Positions 50,359-59,737 of a stretch of DNA of 64,000 bases are shown one piece after another. This stretch comes from an uncultured Prevotellaceae bacterium (GTDB lineage: Bacteria; Bacteroidota; Bacteroidia; Bacteroidales; Muribaculaceae). The DNA is taken from positions 1 to 64,000 of the forward strand of contig CAMZFV010000012.1 of NCBI GenBank assembly GCA_947306175.1, written 5' to 3'. Position 1 is the stretch's first letter; every line of letters begins with the position of its first letter. The position numbers and the translations under genes were made by a program. The notes below the pieces were generated by a model that had not been told where the DNA came from, searched no databases, and saw nothing but the letters and a program-made list of their open reading frames with translations.

Positions 50359-51879
50359 ATGAAAATATTTACCAACGATGGGTTGCGTCGGATCGGCGAC
50401 CGCACTTTGGAAAAAGAAAATATCACGATGCTCGACCTCATTGAGCGGGCAGCCTCGGCCGTGTCCTATGAGCTGATCTCTCGCTGGAGGACATCCAAGC
50501 GCTTTGTCTTCTTTGCCGGCCCTGGCGATAACGGTGCCGACGCGCTGGCTGTGGCGAGGATGATGTATGAGCAAGGCTATCGCCCCGAGGTCTATCTGTT
50601 TAACATCAAGTCGGCCCAGCTGTCTGATTGCTGCCTCGCCAACCGTGACCGCTTGATCGAGACTGCAGGTGATGACATCGAGTTTATCGAGGTCATCCAG
50701 AATTTCACGCCTCCTGCCCTCGATGAGAACGATGTGGTGGTTGACGGCTTGTTCGGCAACGGATTGCGCACGCCCCTCAAGGGAGGTTACACGGCTCTCG
50801 TCCAGTATATCAACACCAGTGGCGCATACGTCGTTTCGATTGACATTCCCTCGGGAATGTTCGGCGAGTGGAACATGGGTAATGACCGCCGCAATATTAT
50901 CCATGCCAATCTGACGTTGACCTATCAAAGCAAGCGACTGGCCTTCTATTTTGCTGAGAATGCCGAATTTGTCGGAGACTGCAAGGTGCTCGATCTGGAA
51001 TTGGACCGAGAGAGCCTGGCACGCACGCCGACCGATTTCTACCTGATAGAACGCGAGGATGTCCATGACGTGATGCAACCCCGCAATCCGTTCATCAACA
51101 AGTATGATAACGGCACGGTGCTGCTCATTGCGGGCAGTTATGGCATGATGGGTGCTGCAGTGTTGGCGGCTCGTGGCGCATTGCGCGCAGGAGCGGGATT
51201 GGTGACGGTTCACGCACCCCGTTGCGGCCATCAGATCATGCAGACGGCTGTCCCCGAGGCCCTCTTTGAGCCCGACCGCAATGAGATATTGACCACCGCG
51301 ATCGATATACGTCACACCTACAGTGTGGTTGCCTTGGGTCCTGGCCTGCATGTCACCGACGAGACGCTGGAGGCTGTGCATCAGTTCATCATGAACTTCA
51401 AGAGACCGTGTCTGCTGGATGCCGATGCACTCAACTGCATCGCACGTCGTCCCATGCTGCTCAGGAGCATCCCGCCGCGTTCGGTCATCACGCCTCACGC
51501 CATTGAGTTTGACCGCTTGTTTGGCGAGCACCACACCGACGAGGAACGCCTCAAGAAGGCCATTGATGTTTCCAAGCTCTATAAGATCACGATTGTCCTC
51601 AAGGGTCACTACACGATGACCGTGCGTCCTGACAGCAAGGTCTATGTCAACAGCAGTGGTAATCCTGGCATGGCGACGCCTGGCAGTGGCGATGTCCTCA
51701 CGGGTGTGATTTCTGCCCTTATCGCTCAGAATTATCAGCCCGACTGGTCGGTGGTTTTGGGTGTGTATCTGCACGGCCTGGCTGGTGACTTGGCCGCTCA
51801 GGAGCATGGCACCTATGGCATGTTGGCCAGCGATATCGTCGATAACATCGGTAAAGCCATCGTCGAAGTGATGAAGTAG
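50359..51879 (+). CDS. nnr: Bifunctional NAD(P)H-hydrate epimerase / ADP-dependent dehydratase
   Basis: A protein of 506 residues. The N-terminal YjeF_N epimerase domain (about 1-215) has FVFFAGPGDNGADALAVARMM (FAGpGNNGGDG-like), VVDGLFGNGL and SIDIPSGM. The C-terminal carbohydrate-kinase-like dehydratase (about 220-506) has VLLIAGSYGMMGAAVLAARGALRAGAGLVTVHAP, LDADALN, VITPHAIEFDRLF and NPGMATPGSGDVLTGVISALIAQ. It repairs NAD(P)H hydrates formed by heat or GAPDH. The epimerase loop reads DNGADA, not the usual NNGGDG. Confidence 0.93.
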   Translation: MKIFTNDGLRRIGDRTLEKENITMLDLIERAASAVSYELISRWRTSKRFVFFAGPGDNGADALAVARMMYEQGYRPEVYLFNIKSAQLSDCCLANRDRLIETAGDDIEFIEVIQNFTPPALDENDVVVDGLFGNGLRTPLKGGYTALVQYINTSGAYVVSIDIPSGMFGEWNMGNDRRNIIHANLTLTYQSKRLAFYFAENAEFVGDCKVLDLELDRESLARTPTDFYLIEREDVHDVMQPRNPFINKYDNGTVLLIAGSYGMMGAAVLAARGALRAGAGLVTVHAPRCGHQIMQTAVPEALFEPDRNEILTTAIDIRHTYSVVALGPGLHVTDETLEAVHQFIMNFKRPCLLDADALNCIARRPMLLRSIPPRSVITPHAIEFDRLFGEHHTDEERLKKAIDVSKLYKITIVLKGHYTMTVRPDSKVYVNSSGNPGMATPGSGDVLTGVISALIAQNYQPDWSVVLGVYLHGLAGDLAAQEHGTYGMLASDIVDNIGKAIVEVMK

Positions 51880-51905
51880 GCGCGAGATTTGCTTATTAGT
51901 GATAC

Positions 51906-51943
51906 AAAAATGACTGATAATCATTTGATTGTCAGTCATTTTT
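51906..51943. terminator. Bidirectional terminator between nnr and tRNA-Leu
   Basis: AAAAATGACTGA (51906-51917) and TCAGTCATTTTT (51932-51943) form a 12-bp perfect stem with A- and T-runs, working for both converging transcripts. Confidence 0.75.
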
Positions 51944-51945
51944 AG

Positions 51946-52030
51946 TACCTGAAGTGGGACTTGAACCCACACGGCCGCAATGGCCAAGGGATTTTAAGTC
52001 CCTCGTGTCTACCGATTCCACCATTCAGGC
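51946..52030 (-). tRNA. tRNA-Leu (anticodon UAA)
   Basis: An 85-base type II tRNA. Acceptor GCCTGAA pairs with TTCAGGT (first pair G-U), anticodon stem/loop AGGGA-CTTAAAA-TCCCT gives anticodon TAA, a long variable arm is present (TGGCCATTGCGGCC), T-arm GTGGG-TTCAAGT-CCCAC, discriminator A. CCA is not encoded. Confidence 0.94.
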
Positions 52031-52124
52031 ATCCGGTAAGGATTCGGGTGCAAAGATAGTACTTTTTGACAAAATACGTGTCTTTTCCTTCTTTTTTTTG
52101 GCAATGAATCCTTGTTTGGTGTCA

Positions 52125-52697
52125 TCAGGCATCAAGCGCTTGCTTGATCAGTTCAAAGATGCCGTCGATGCTGCCCAGGCCGTTGATGGCGCGGTACTTG
52201 CCCTGCTCCTCATAGTAAGCCTTGAGGGGTGAGGTCTGGTTGTGGTAGGTCTCCAGACGCTTGCGGGCGGTGTCCTCGTTATCGTCGGAACGGCCACTCA
52301 TCTGTCCGCGCAGCAGGATGCGCTTGATGAGTTCGTCCTCGGGGACTTCAAGACCCACGACGGCGTCGATTTGAGTGCCACGGTCGGCAAGCAACTGCTC
52401 CAGCGCTTCGGCCTGCGGGATGGTGCGGGGGAAACCGTCGAAGATGACGCCCTCGCTGGCTTTGTCCTTGTTCTCGTCGAGCACCTGGGCGAGGATGTCG
52501 ATGATGAGTTCATCGGGTACGAGTTGGCCCTGGTCGATGAAGCCCTTGGCGATTCTTCCTAACTCGGTGCCTCGCCTGATGTTGTCGCGAAGCACGTCAC
52601 CTGTCGAGATGTGAAACAGCTTGTAGTGTTCGATGAGTTTATCGCTCTGGGTGCCTTTGCCTGATCCGGGCGCACCAAAAATGACAATGTTCAACAT
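52125..52697 (-). CDS. adk: Adenylate kinase
   Basis: A protein of 190 residues with P-loop GAPGSGKGTQ (8-17), FHISTGDVLRDNI (AMP site), VIFDGFPRTIPQAEAL and the short-LID form GRSDDNEDTARKRLETYHNQTSPL, without zinc cysteines. It interconverts ATP + AMP and 2 ADP. It is followed upstream by hpt on the same strand after 38 bases, so nucleotide metabolism genes are grouped. Confidence 0.96.
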   Translation of the reverse strand: MLNIVIFGAPGSGKGTQSDKLIEHYKLFHISTGDVLRDNIRRGTELGRIAKGFIDQGQLVPDELIIDILAQVLDENKDKASEGVIFDGFPRTIPQAEALEQLLADRGTQIDAVVGLEVPEDELIKRILLRGQMSGRSDDNEDTARKRLETYHNQTSPLKAYYEEQGKYRAINGLGSIDGIFELIKQALDA

Positions 52698-52735
52698 AAT
52701 CTTGAATTTATTTGTTATCTAATATCTGTTGTCTG

Positions 52736-53278
52736 TTAACTCTCCTTGAGCACATAGATGTCGGGCAAGTTGCGTGCCATGCCGTCAAGGTCAAGGCCAT
52801 AACCCAGGATGAACTTGCTCGGAATCTTGAAGCCGACATATTCGGGGGCCTTGCCCACGGTGAGCGCATCGGGCTTGAAGAGCAGTGAAACCATTTTCAC
52901 CGATTTGGGGTTGTGCTTGTCGAGTTCCTTGCGCAGTTGTGCTGCAGTCACTCCACTGTCGATGATGTCCTCAACGATGAGCACATTGCGGCCCTCGATG
53001 TCCTCGTTCAGTCCCATGATTTCCTTGACTTTGCCCGTCGATTCCATCCCCTCGTAGGACTTGAAGCGGATGAAAGAAATCTCGGCATCGTGCAGGTCGC
53101 AGGCACGGAACAGGTCGGCGGCAAAAATGAAGGATCCGTTAAGGACGCAGAGGAACAGGGGATTCTCGTTGGCGTAGTCACGCTTGATTTCCTGGGCAAG
53201 GCGGTGCACTTGCTTGGCAATCTCTTCACGTCTGATGTAGGGTACAAAGGTCAGACCCTGATAAGTTACTTCTTCCAT
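52736..53278 (-). CDS. hpt: Hypoxanthine phosphoribosyltransferase
   Basis: A protein of 180 residues with PRPP-binding loop VLIVEDIIDSGVTAAQL, LCVLNGSFIFAADLFRA near the N-terminus, and C-terminal YVGFKIPSKFILGYGLDLDGMARNLPDIYVL. It salvages hypoxanthine or guanine to nucleotides. A TACCTTTG -7 box lies on the minus strand at 53300-53307, just upstream of the ATG, and a heptamer tract (53315-53416) covers the region before it. Confidence 0.94.
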   Translation of the reverse strand: MEEVTYQGLTFVPYIRREEIAKQVHRLAQEIKRDYANENPLFLCVLNGSFIFAADLFRACDLHDAEISFIRFKSYEGMESTGKVKEIMGLNEDIEGRNVLIVEDIIDSGVTAAQLRKELDKHNPKSVKMVSLLFKPDALTVGKAPEYVGFKIPSKFILGYGLDLDGMARNLPDIYVLKES

Positions 53279-53314
53279 GAGTCATATAGTATTAAACTGC
53301 AAAGGTAGGAAAAA

Positions 53315-53416
53315 GTTTTTAGTCCTTAGTCCTTAGTCCTTAGTTTTTTGTTTTTAGACTTTAGACTTTAGACTTTAGACCTTAGACCTTAGTTTTTAGT
53401 CCTTAGTTTTTAGTTG
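53315..53416. repeat. Degenerate heptamer tract (TTAGTCC / TTTAGAC type)
   Basis: Starts with TTAGTCC repeats, then TTTAGAC repeats, then returns to TTAGTCC/TTTTTAG. The sequence type matches the tract at 24498. Confidence 0.75.
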
Positions 53417-53489
53417 GTGTCTGGGTTGTTTGAAACAAGGAGGGCGTGCCACATTCATGGCGCGCCCTCAATATCGGTTGTGGGGTAGG

Positions 53490-55031
53490 TTACTTGGCGA
53501 CTTTTTCGAGGCGCTTCATCATGATGAACATGAAGATGGCGGCAACGAGGCATACGCCGAGGAAGACGCTCCAGCATACCCACAAGGGTACCTTGCCCCA
53601 GAGGGCGCCGCCGACGAGCACGAGTTGGTTGCCCAATGCGGTCGATACGAACCAGCCGCCCATCATCGCTCCCTTGTATTTGGGAGGAGCGACCTTGCTG
53701 ACGAAGGAGATGCCCATCGGGGAGAGCAACAGCTCACCGAAGGTCAGCACCAGATAAACGCTGATCAGCAGGTTGGGCGTCACGTCGGCCACGTGCTTGC
53801 CTACAAGGTTGCCACTGGCGTCGAGTGTCTGCTCGGGCATGGGCAGGCCTACCGAAGCGAATGCCATGATGGCATAGGCGATGGCGGCAACGACCATACC
53901 GTAGGCAATCTTGCGCGGTGCCGAAGGTTCCTTGCCCTTAGAGGCGAGCCAGCTGAAGATGGCCATGGAGACTGGTGTCAATGCCACGACATAGAAGGGG
54001 TTGAACTGCTGGAAAATGGGAGCGGCGATGTCGATGCTGCCAGTGGTGCGGGTATATTTGTAATACAGGATGCCCAGCGCAGCCAGGATGATGGCGCCCG
54101 ATATGCCTTTGGCCTTGGCGGTCTTGCTCTGGAACAGCGAGAAGCCGGCATAAACAATGAAGATGATCAGTACCAGGTTCCACACGTCGAAGGCCATGCT
54201 CTGCAGGCCGCTCGATGAGTTGGCGGTGAACTCGTCGGCAAAGAAGGTGAGCGAGAGACCGTTCTGGTGGAATGCCATCCAGAAGAATACGACCACGGCA
54301 AACACGAGACACAGCGCCACGATGCGGGCCTTGGTGTCCTCCTTGCTCAATTCGGGTTCTTTAACTGCCTCGGTTTCGGCCGCGGCTGCCACCTTCTTGC
54401 CACCCTCGGCATGACGGAACGTGCTGCGGAAGGCGTAATAGATGGCAATCGAGAGAATCAGCGAGACGCAAGCCACGGCAAACGAAAAGTGGTAGGCATC
54501 GTTGGAGGAGAAGCCCCAAACGTTCTCGGCATATTCCTTGATCTTGACGGCGGCAGTGGGTGCGAACAAGGCGCCGATGTTGATGGCCATGTAGAAAATC
54601 GAGAAACCGGCATCGCGCTTGGCGGCGTAGCGGGTGTCGTCATAGAGATTACCCACCATGACCTGCAGGTTGCCCTTGAACAGGCCCGTGCCCAAGCCGA
54701 TGAGTAGCAGTGCTCCGATCATGACGATCAATGCAAAGGTGTTGCCACCCAGAGGCACCGCCAGCAGCAGGTAGCCCAGGAACATGATGATGATACCGAT
54801 GGTCACCATCTTGCCGAAACCGAATTTGTCGGCCATCCAGCCGCCGATGAGCGGGAGGAAATACACTACCATCAGGAATGAACTGTAGATGGTGCCGGCC
54901 ACTGCAGGCGAAAGGCCGTAATTGGCCCTGAGAAAGAGGGCGAACACGGCAATCATCGTGTAGTAGCCGAAGCGCTCGCCCGTGTTGGCCAGAGCCAACG
55001 CGAAAAGTCCTTTAGGTTGTCCTTCAAACAT
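53490..55031 (-). CDS. POT/PTR2 family peptide transporter 1
   Basis: A protein of 513 residues with 12-14 membrane helices. The N-terminal LALANTGERFGYYTMIAVFALFL is the POT signature region; the first acidic residue of ExxERFxYY is replaced by Asn (NTGERFGYY, 16-24). Other marks are GGWMADKFGFGKMV, NLQVMVGNLYDD and the late GELLLSPMGISFVSKVAPPKYKGAMMGGWF. POT proteins take up di- and tripeptides by proton symport. A second POT gene precedes it on the same strand (96-base gap). Confidence 0.9.
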   Translation of the reverse strand: MFEGQPKGLFALALANTGERFGYYTMIAVFALFLRANYGLSPAVAGTIYSSFLMVVYFLPLIGGWMADKFGFGKMVTIGIIIMFLGYLLLAVPLGGNTFALIVMIGALLLIGLGTGLFKGNLQVMVGNLYDDTRYAAKRDAGFSIFYMAINIGALFAPTAAVKIKEYAENVWGFSSNDAYHFSFAVACVSLILSIAIYYAFRSTFRHAEGGKKVAAAAETEAVKEPELSKEDTKARIVALCLVFAVVVFFWMAFHQNGLSLTFFADEFTANSSSGLQSMAFDVWNLVLIIFIVYAGFSLFQSKTAKAKGISGAIILAALGILYYKYTRTTGSIDIAAPIFQQFNPFYVVALTPVSMAIFSWLASKGKEPSAPRKIAYGMVVAAIAYAIMAFASVGLPMPEQTLDASGNLVGKHVADVTPNLLISVYLVLTFGELLLSPMGISFVSKVAPPKYKGAMMGGWFVSTALGNQLVLVGGALWGKVPLWVCWSVFLGVCLVAAIFMFIMMKRLEKVAK

Positions 55032-55050
55032 AATTTTATCGTTTTTTACC

Positions 55051-55095
55051 AGAGAATCTAGAAAATCTAGATGTTCTAGATCTCCTAGATTCTCT
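55051..55095. repeat. TCTAGA-rich inverted repeat between the POT genes
   Basis: AGAGAATCTAG (55051-55061) and CTAGATTCTCT (55085-55095) enclose further AATCTAG/TCTAGAT units. It may act as a hairpin in the mRNA leader of the downstream transporter. Confidence 0.6.
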
Positions 55096-55127
55096 TATTA
55101 ATTAATCATGTGAATTGCGGATGAGGA

Positions 55128-56714
55128 TTACTCCTTCTCGCCGGTGACGCGTTCGAGCCAGCTGACCATAAACCACATGACGCCCATGGCGACGAGGCAG
55201 ATGACCAGGAAGACGGCCCAGCACATCCACAGCTTGGGCAGCTTGTTGAGCATCTCCGGACCAATCCAGATGAGCAGGTTACCCAGTGCGGTAGCACCCA
55301 GCCACAGACCCTGGCAGATACCCTGCAGGTGCTTGGGAGCGATCTTGGAAACGAACGACAGACCCAGCGGCGAAATGAACAGCTCGGCGACCGTCAGGAA
55401 GAAGTAGGTGGCAATCAGAACCCACCAGTGTGACTTCATGGCAATCTGCTGGTCAATGCCCAGTGCGCGGAAGTCCTCGCCGTTAGGATAGTTGTAGCTC
55501 ATGCTCAGTACTACCAGGAAGAGGTAAGCCAGGCCTGTAATTGCCATACCGATGACAATCTTGCGCGGGGTGGAAATGGCATGGCCTTTCCTGGCCAGTG
55601 CGGCAAAGATGGCCATGATGATGGGCGTGAGCACAATCACGAAGAACGGGTTCACTGCCTGCCAGATTTCGGGTGCTACCTTGTCGGTTACGACATAGTC
55701 ACGGGCGAATACCGACAGCGACTGGCCGTTCTGGTGGAACGACAGCCAGAAGAAGACGCAGACGCCCAGCACGGCGAACAAGGCAAGCATGCGTTGCTTG
55801 ATCTCCTTAGCCATAGCGTGCTTCTCCTCCGCGGTGTAGTTGGCCACCTCAGCAGCCTCCTTCTTGGCGGGAGTCGGGAACAGTCTCTTATAGATGATGA
55901 AGATGAACAGCGAGATGAACATGGCGATTACCGAAGCAATGAAGCTGTAGTGAACGCCAGTGTTGAACACCTCAAGGTAGCTGTTGCAAGCAGCGGTCAT
56001 GTCACCCAGGTTCAAGCCACCCAGATTCACTTTCTCCATCAGCGTGGTGAGGTTGGTCATCTGCTCACCGGTCATGCTGGCGGCGTCATTCAGGTACTGG
56101 TGGCACAATGCGGGAAGACCAGCATCATAGACCATACCCTTGACACCGAGCCACCACTGGCGCAGCAACGGGGCAACGAACGGGGCAACCAGACCACCGA
56201 TGTTGATGAACACGTAGAAAATCTGGAAACCGGAGTCGCGGCGCTCCTTGATGGCCTTGATTTCCTCGTCGGACTTGCCGGCAGCAACGGCATCGGCCTC
56301 CATGTTGTCGTACATCTGACCCACGATGGCCTGCAGGTTGCCCTTGAACAGACCATTACCGAAGGCAATCAGGAACAGAGCCACACAGGTGAAGACGAGC
56401 AACCACATGTGGTTACCAGCCGAGTGGACGATGGGAATGGACAGCAGCACGTAGCCGATGGCCATGATGACAAGACCCCACTGGATGGTGCTCTTGTAGT
56501 TCTGGGTGCGGTCGGCAATGTAACCGCCGACAAGACTCAATACATAGATACCGGCGTAGAAAACGCTGTAAATTCTGCCTGACGTTCCCTCGTCAAGGCC
56601 GAACTTGGAGCACAGGAACAGCAACAGCACGGCATTCATGATGTAGTAGCCGAAGCGTTCGCCCATGTTGCTCAACGCGGCAGGGATTAGACCCTTGGGA
56701 TGGTTTTTAAACAT
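55128..56714 (-). CDS. POT/PTR2 family peptide transporter 2
   Basis: A protein of 528 residues. LSNMGERFGYYIMNAVLLLFL (16-24 again with Asn for the first Glu of ExxER), GGYIADRTQNYKSTI, NLQAIVGQMYDNME and AELFISPLGLSFVSKIAPKHLQGICQGLW. It differs from its neighbour by a longer loop (about 190-245, LRQWWLGVKGMVYDAGLP...) between helices, possibly two extra segments. Adjacent duplicates often divide peptide ranges. A di/tripeptide proton symport role is inferred. Confidence 0.9.
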   Translation of the reverse strand: MFKNHPKGLIPAALSNMGERFGYYIMNAVLLLFLCSKFGLDEGTSGRIYSVFYAGIYVLSLVGGYIADRTQNYKSTIQWGLVIMAIGYVLLSIPIVHSAGNHMWLLVFTCVALFLIAFGNGLFKGNLQAIVGQMYDNMEADAVAAGKSDEEIKAIKERRDSGFQIFYVFINIGGLVAPFVAPLLRQWWLGVKGMVYDAGLPALCHQYLNDAASMTGEQMTNLTTLMEKVNLGGLNLGDMTAACNSYLEVFNTGVHYSFIASVIAMFISLFIFIIYKRLFPTPAKKEAAEVANYTAEEKHAMAKEIKQRMLALFAVLGVCVFFWLSFHQNGQSLSVFARDYVVTDKVAPEIWQAVNPFFVIVLTPIIMAIFAALARKGHAISTPRKIVIGMAITGLAYLFLVVLSMSYNYPNGEDFRALGIDQQIAMKSHWWVLIATYFFLTVAELFISPLGLSFVSKIAPKHLQGICQGLWLGATALGNLLIWIGPEMLNKLPKLWMCWAVFLVICLVAMGVMWFMVSWLERVTGEKE

Positions 56715-56771
56715 AATTCTTTAGGTTGATTTGGTTAATATAATTAATAATGTTGTTTATTGTCGTCGGTT

Positions 56772-57206
56772 TTAACAGCCCGAGTGCTCGCGTGCCTGAT
56801 AGGCAATTGCGTAGGCTCTGATTTGCTTAATCATCGCCAGCAGTCCGTTGCTGCGGGTGGGGGAGAGGTGTTCGCGCAGTCCGATGCGCTCGATGAAGTA
56901 GAGGTCGGCGTCGAGCACCTCCTGCGGAGTGCAGCCGTCGAGCACACGCACGAGCATCGAGATGATTCCCTTGACGATGATGGCATCGCTGTCGGCCTGC
57001 AGTTGCATCTTTCCGTCGATGCAATCGGCCTGCAGCCACACGCGGCTCTGACATCCGTCAATCAGGTTGTCGGGTGTCTTGTATTGTTCGTCAAGCGCAG
57101 GCATTGCATTGCCCATGTCAATGATGACCGCATAGCGGTCCATCCAGTCATCCAGACCTTCAAATTCCTCAATAATCTCGTCTTGTCGCTCGTTAACTGT
57201 TGACAT
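56772..57206 (-). CDS. sufE: SufE family sulfur-acceptor protein
   Basis: A protein of 144 residues. DGCQSRVWLQA holds the sulfur-accepting Cys 52; RQDEIIEEFEGLDDWMDRYAVIIDMG and IVKGIISMLVRVLDG are typical SufE. It accepts sulfane sulfur from SufS and passes it to the SufBCD scaffold for Fe-S clusters. No suf partners are in the window. Confidence 0.92.
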   Translation of the reverse strand: MSTVNERQDEIIEEFEGLDDWMDRYAVIIDMGNAMPALDEQYKTPDNLIDGCQSRVWLQADCIDGKMQLQADSDAIIVKGIISMLVRVLDGCTPQEVLDADLYFIERIGLREHLSPTRSNGLLAMIKQIRAYAIAYQAREHSGC

Positions 57207-57295
57207 GTAAAGATGTATTTTTTGGTTTAACCTCCAAAATTAGAGTTTTTTTTTGAATTAAGGAGTCTTTAAGCGCCTAAAAATGCATTTTCCAC

Positions 57296-57333
57296 AAAAA
57301 AACAAGCCCCGCGAGCCTTGACGGTTGCGGGGC
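57296..57333 (-). terminator. Rho-independent terminator of the PpiD-like gene
   Basis: On the minus strand GCCCCGC (57333-57327) pairs with GCGGGGC (57312-57306), followed by a T-rich run (57303-57296). Confidence 0.7.
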
Positions 57334-57357
57334 CTGATGCTTGTGGTCAGCACTTCA

Positions 57358-59424
57358 TCAATAGAAGTCGATGAGGCGTTTGCTTACCTTGGTAGCCTTG
57401 CTCAGGATGTTGTAGATGCCACGGGGGCTAGCAAAGATCTGAGCACCGCGACTCTGAGCGTAGCGGTTGTCGAGCTCTTCCTTGGTGGGCTTGCGCTCGG
57501 CCTTTTCCTGCTTAACAACCTGATAAACGTAGAGGGATTCCTGACCCTTCCAGGGACCCTGGAGAGCACCCTGCTTGGCAACGCTCATGCGGCCATATAC
57601 GCCAGGCTCCACCTTGGGATCGCCAGAGGCAAATACCACGTTGACGGTGTCCACCTTGACGCCCATGAGAGAAGCGTAGCTGTCAACGTCCTTGGCCTTG
57701 CCCTGGTACTGCTTCAACAGAGCCTCGCCCTTCTTCTCGTTGCGTACGCGCTCAGTGAGAATGTCCTTGGCCTGAGCCATGGTGTGGGGCAGATAGCCTT
57801 CCTCATAGATCTCATCGACAGCCACTGCCAACAACACGTTGTTATTGTCGCTGAAGATGGGAGAAACCTCGTCCTTCTTGCTGTCAAAGGCCCACTTGAT
57901 GGCCTTGCGGCTATCCTTAATGCCTCCCTGTCCATACGAACCCATACCCAACTGGGGAGTGCTGGGGGAAATCATCATCTCGGCAGCATTGTAACCAGCC
58001 TTGGCGGCGTTAGCCTCAAAGTCCTTAGCGGTCTTGTTCTTGTTCAGGAATTCCTGGAACTTGTCGCGCAGCTGCTCGCTGGTCTTGGTGCTAGCAAAGG
58101 CGTCGTAGCTAACGGTTGCCAGGGTGTAGAACAACTTGGCAGCCTTCTTGCTGTCCACCTTCATCAGGGTAGCGCCCTGATCGCCGCTCATATAGACGAA
58201 GAAGTTTTCACCTGCATTGGCGATCTTGGTCTTCATCGAGTCGGGAGCGTTATAGATGCGCTGCCACTCGTTGAGCTTGCCGTCCACCTTCTGGGGATAA
58301 GCCTTCTTCACGTCGTCGAGGGTCTTGCCGCTGTTGAGCTGGTCAAGGACGGCCTTCTGAGTCTTGGCGTCACCTTGAACGATCACATAGCTCAGCTCAA
58401 CCGAGTCGAGGCTCGTCTGCTTGTTGATGAGCTTATACATCACGTGGTGGTTGCCCACGGTGCTGTCGCGGCGGGTGGTGCCCACCTCGGCGTTAGCAAA
58501 GAAGTCGCGAACCTTCATGGGCAGTTCCTTCTGAACCATCTTGGCGGTATCGATCTGTACGGTACCGAGCAGACGGACAGAGTCCACGCCACGACCCTTC
58601 TGCAGGGCGATATAAGCAGCGTCAGCAATCTTGTTGGCAGCAGCGATATCTTCCTGGCTGGGCTCAATGTTCACAGCGATATAGTGAATCATGCGAACGT
58701 CCTCGTCAATCTTGAACATGGGCTTGATCTTCTGCCACTCGGCCTTGATCTCTTCATCGCTCACGGGATACTTGTCGTCGGGGATGGTAGAATAGTCCTT
58801 CTTGGCCATCAGGACGGTATTGGTGATAGCCTCTTCCTCGGCCATCTGAGCGCGATCGAGGTCATTAGCCTGCATACAGCCAGCCACGAGGTTCTGCAGC
58901 TTAGCGAACTTGTATTGCTTTACCAGGTCTTCTTTCAGCTTGTTCCACTCGTTTTCCAGTTCTTTCACCTGTGACTTGTCAACGCCCTGCTTGCCAGGGT
59001 TGGTGATGAAGTCATAGAGCTCGAGGGGCGACTTGGCGCCAACCTGCTGGGCAAACTGAGTTACAGCGGGAGCGGGATTCTTACCAATCATCAGCTCGCT
59101 GATCTCGTTGTCGCTGACAGTGAGTCCCAACTTGGCATACTCCTGCTCGAGCAACTTCTCGTTGATCATCTCATCGAGTACCTGCTGCTGACGGACTGCA
59201 GCGTCCATCTGATTGTTCTTCTGATCCTGTGCGGCCTCCTGCTCAACGCGATGGGAGAACTGCATAATGTCGATTTTCTCTTTGCCGACTTTAGCGGCTG
59301 TGCTCTTGGCACTGGAGCGACCGATGAACTCAACGCCGGTTTCAATAATGAAGGCGACCAATGCGGCACCGATCACAATGGCGAGGATCTTCTTCCTCTG
59401 CCTAATTTTCTCTAATGTAGCCAT
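57358..59424 (-). CDS. PpiD-like membrane-anchored periplasmic chaperone / peptidylprolyl isomerase
   Basis: A protein of 688 residues with a single N-terminal transmembrane helix (about 12-31), then a SurA_N-type helical domain (about 35-190: VLDEMINEKLLEQEYAKLGLTVSDNEISELM). Parvulin-like regions follow (about 225-345, DEDVRMIHYIAVNIEPSQEDIAAANKIADAA, and 350-450), then a helical C-terminus. The first parvulin unit is degenerate, as in many Bacteroidetes homologues. It probably helps outer-membrane or secreted protein folding. TACCTTTG on the minus strand (59493-59486) with CAAA at 59512 gives a near-consensus promoter. Confidence 0.85.
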   Translation of the reverse strand: MATLEKIRQRKKILAIVIGAALVAFIIETGVEFIGRSSAKSTAAKVGKEKIDIMQFSHRVEQEAAQDQKNNQMDAAVRQQQVLDEMINEKLLEQEYAKLGLTVSDNEISELMIGKNPAPAVTQFAQQVGAKSPLELYDFITNPGKQGVDKSQVKELENEWNKLKEDLVKQYKFAKLQNLVAGCMQANDLDRAQMAEEEAITNTVLMAKKDYSTIPDDKYPVSDEEIKAEWQKIKPMFKIDEDVRMIHYIAVNIEPSQEDIAAANKIADAAYIALQKGRGVDSVRLLGTVQIDTAKMVQKELPMKVRDFFANAEVGTTRRDSTVGNHHVMYKLINKQTSLDSVELSYVIVQGDAKTQKAVLDQLNSGKTLDDVKKAYPQKVDGKLNEWQRIYNAPDSMKTKIANAGENFFVYMSGDQGATLMKVDSKKAAKLFYTLATVSYDAFASTKTSEQLRDKFQEFLNKNKTAKDFEANAAKAGYNAAEMMISPSTPQLGMGSYGQGGIKDSRKAIKWAFDSKKDEVSPIFSDNNNVLLAVAVDEIYEEGYLPHTMAQAKDILTERVRNEKKGEALLKQYQGKAKDVDSYASLMGVKVDTVNVVFASGDPKVEPGVYGRMSVAKQGALQGPWKGQESLYVYQVVKQEKAERKPTKEELDNRYAQSRGAQIFASPRGIYNILSKATKVSKRLIDFY

Positions 59425-59737
59425 TTACAATTATTTATATTACGTTATTTCTCTCTTTTTTAGGGCTTTTCGCCAAAAAATCACGCAAAGGTAGTTATTT
59501 TTTATATTATACCAAAAAAGTTGCTGTTTTTTCTTGCTTTTTTCTTCGTTTGTCGGTTTTGTCGTCGGTTTTTGTGTTCTCTGCAACATTTATCTTGCTT
59601 TTTTAGGAATATTTTAGACCTTGACGCGTCGCTATTTGGCAATTTATCGTTAAATTTGCAGTTATTATTAATGTGTAATGTGCGGCGGCTCTGTTATGGG
59701 TGCGCTGATTCTCAGGTAAATAACTAAATAATGACAT
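59425..59737. other. Divergent promoter region between ppiD-like and TPR genes
   Basis: Of 313 AT-rich bases, the minus-strand promoter is at 59486-59515 (TTTG, 18 bases, TACCTTTG). On the plus strand TAAATTTG at 59651-59658 is a possible -7 box without a well-placed -33. No gene is credible. Confidence 0.5.

Noticed and set aside
50353..51987. 544-codon open frame on the minus strand opposite nnr
   Set aside because: It is antisense to a clear enzyme gene, its product shows no domain, and it runs into tRNA-Leu; it is open because of GC-rich codon use.
57325..58974. 549-codon open frame opposite the PpiD-like gene
   Set aside because: The translation is biased in composition and matches no family; the opposite strand encodes a coherent chaperone with a promoter and terminator.
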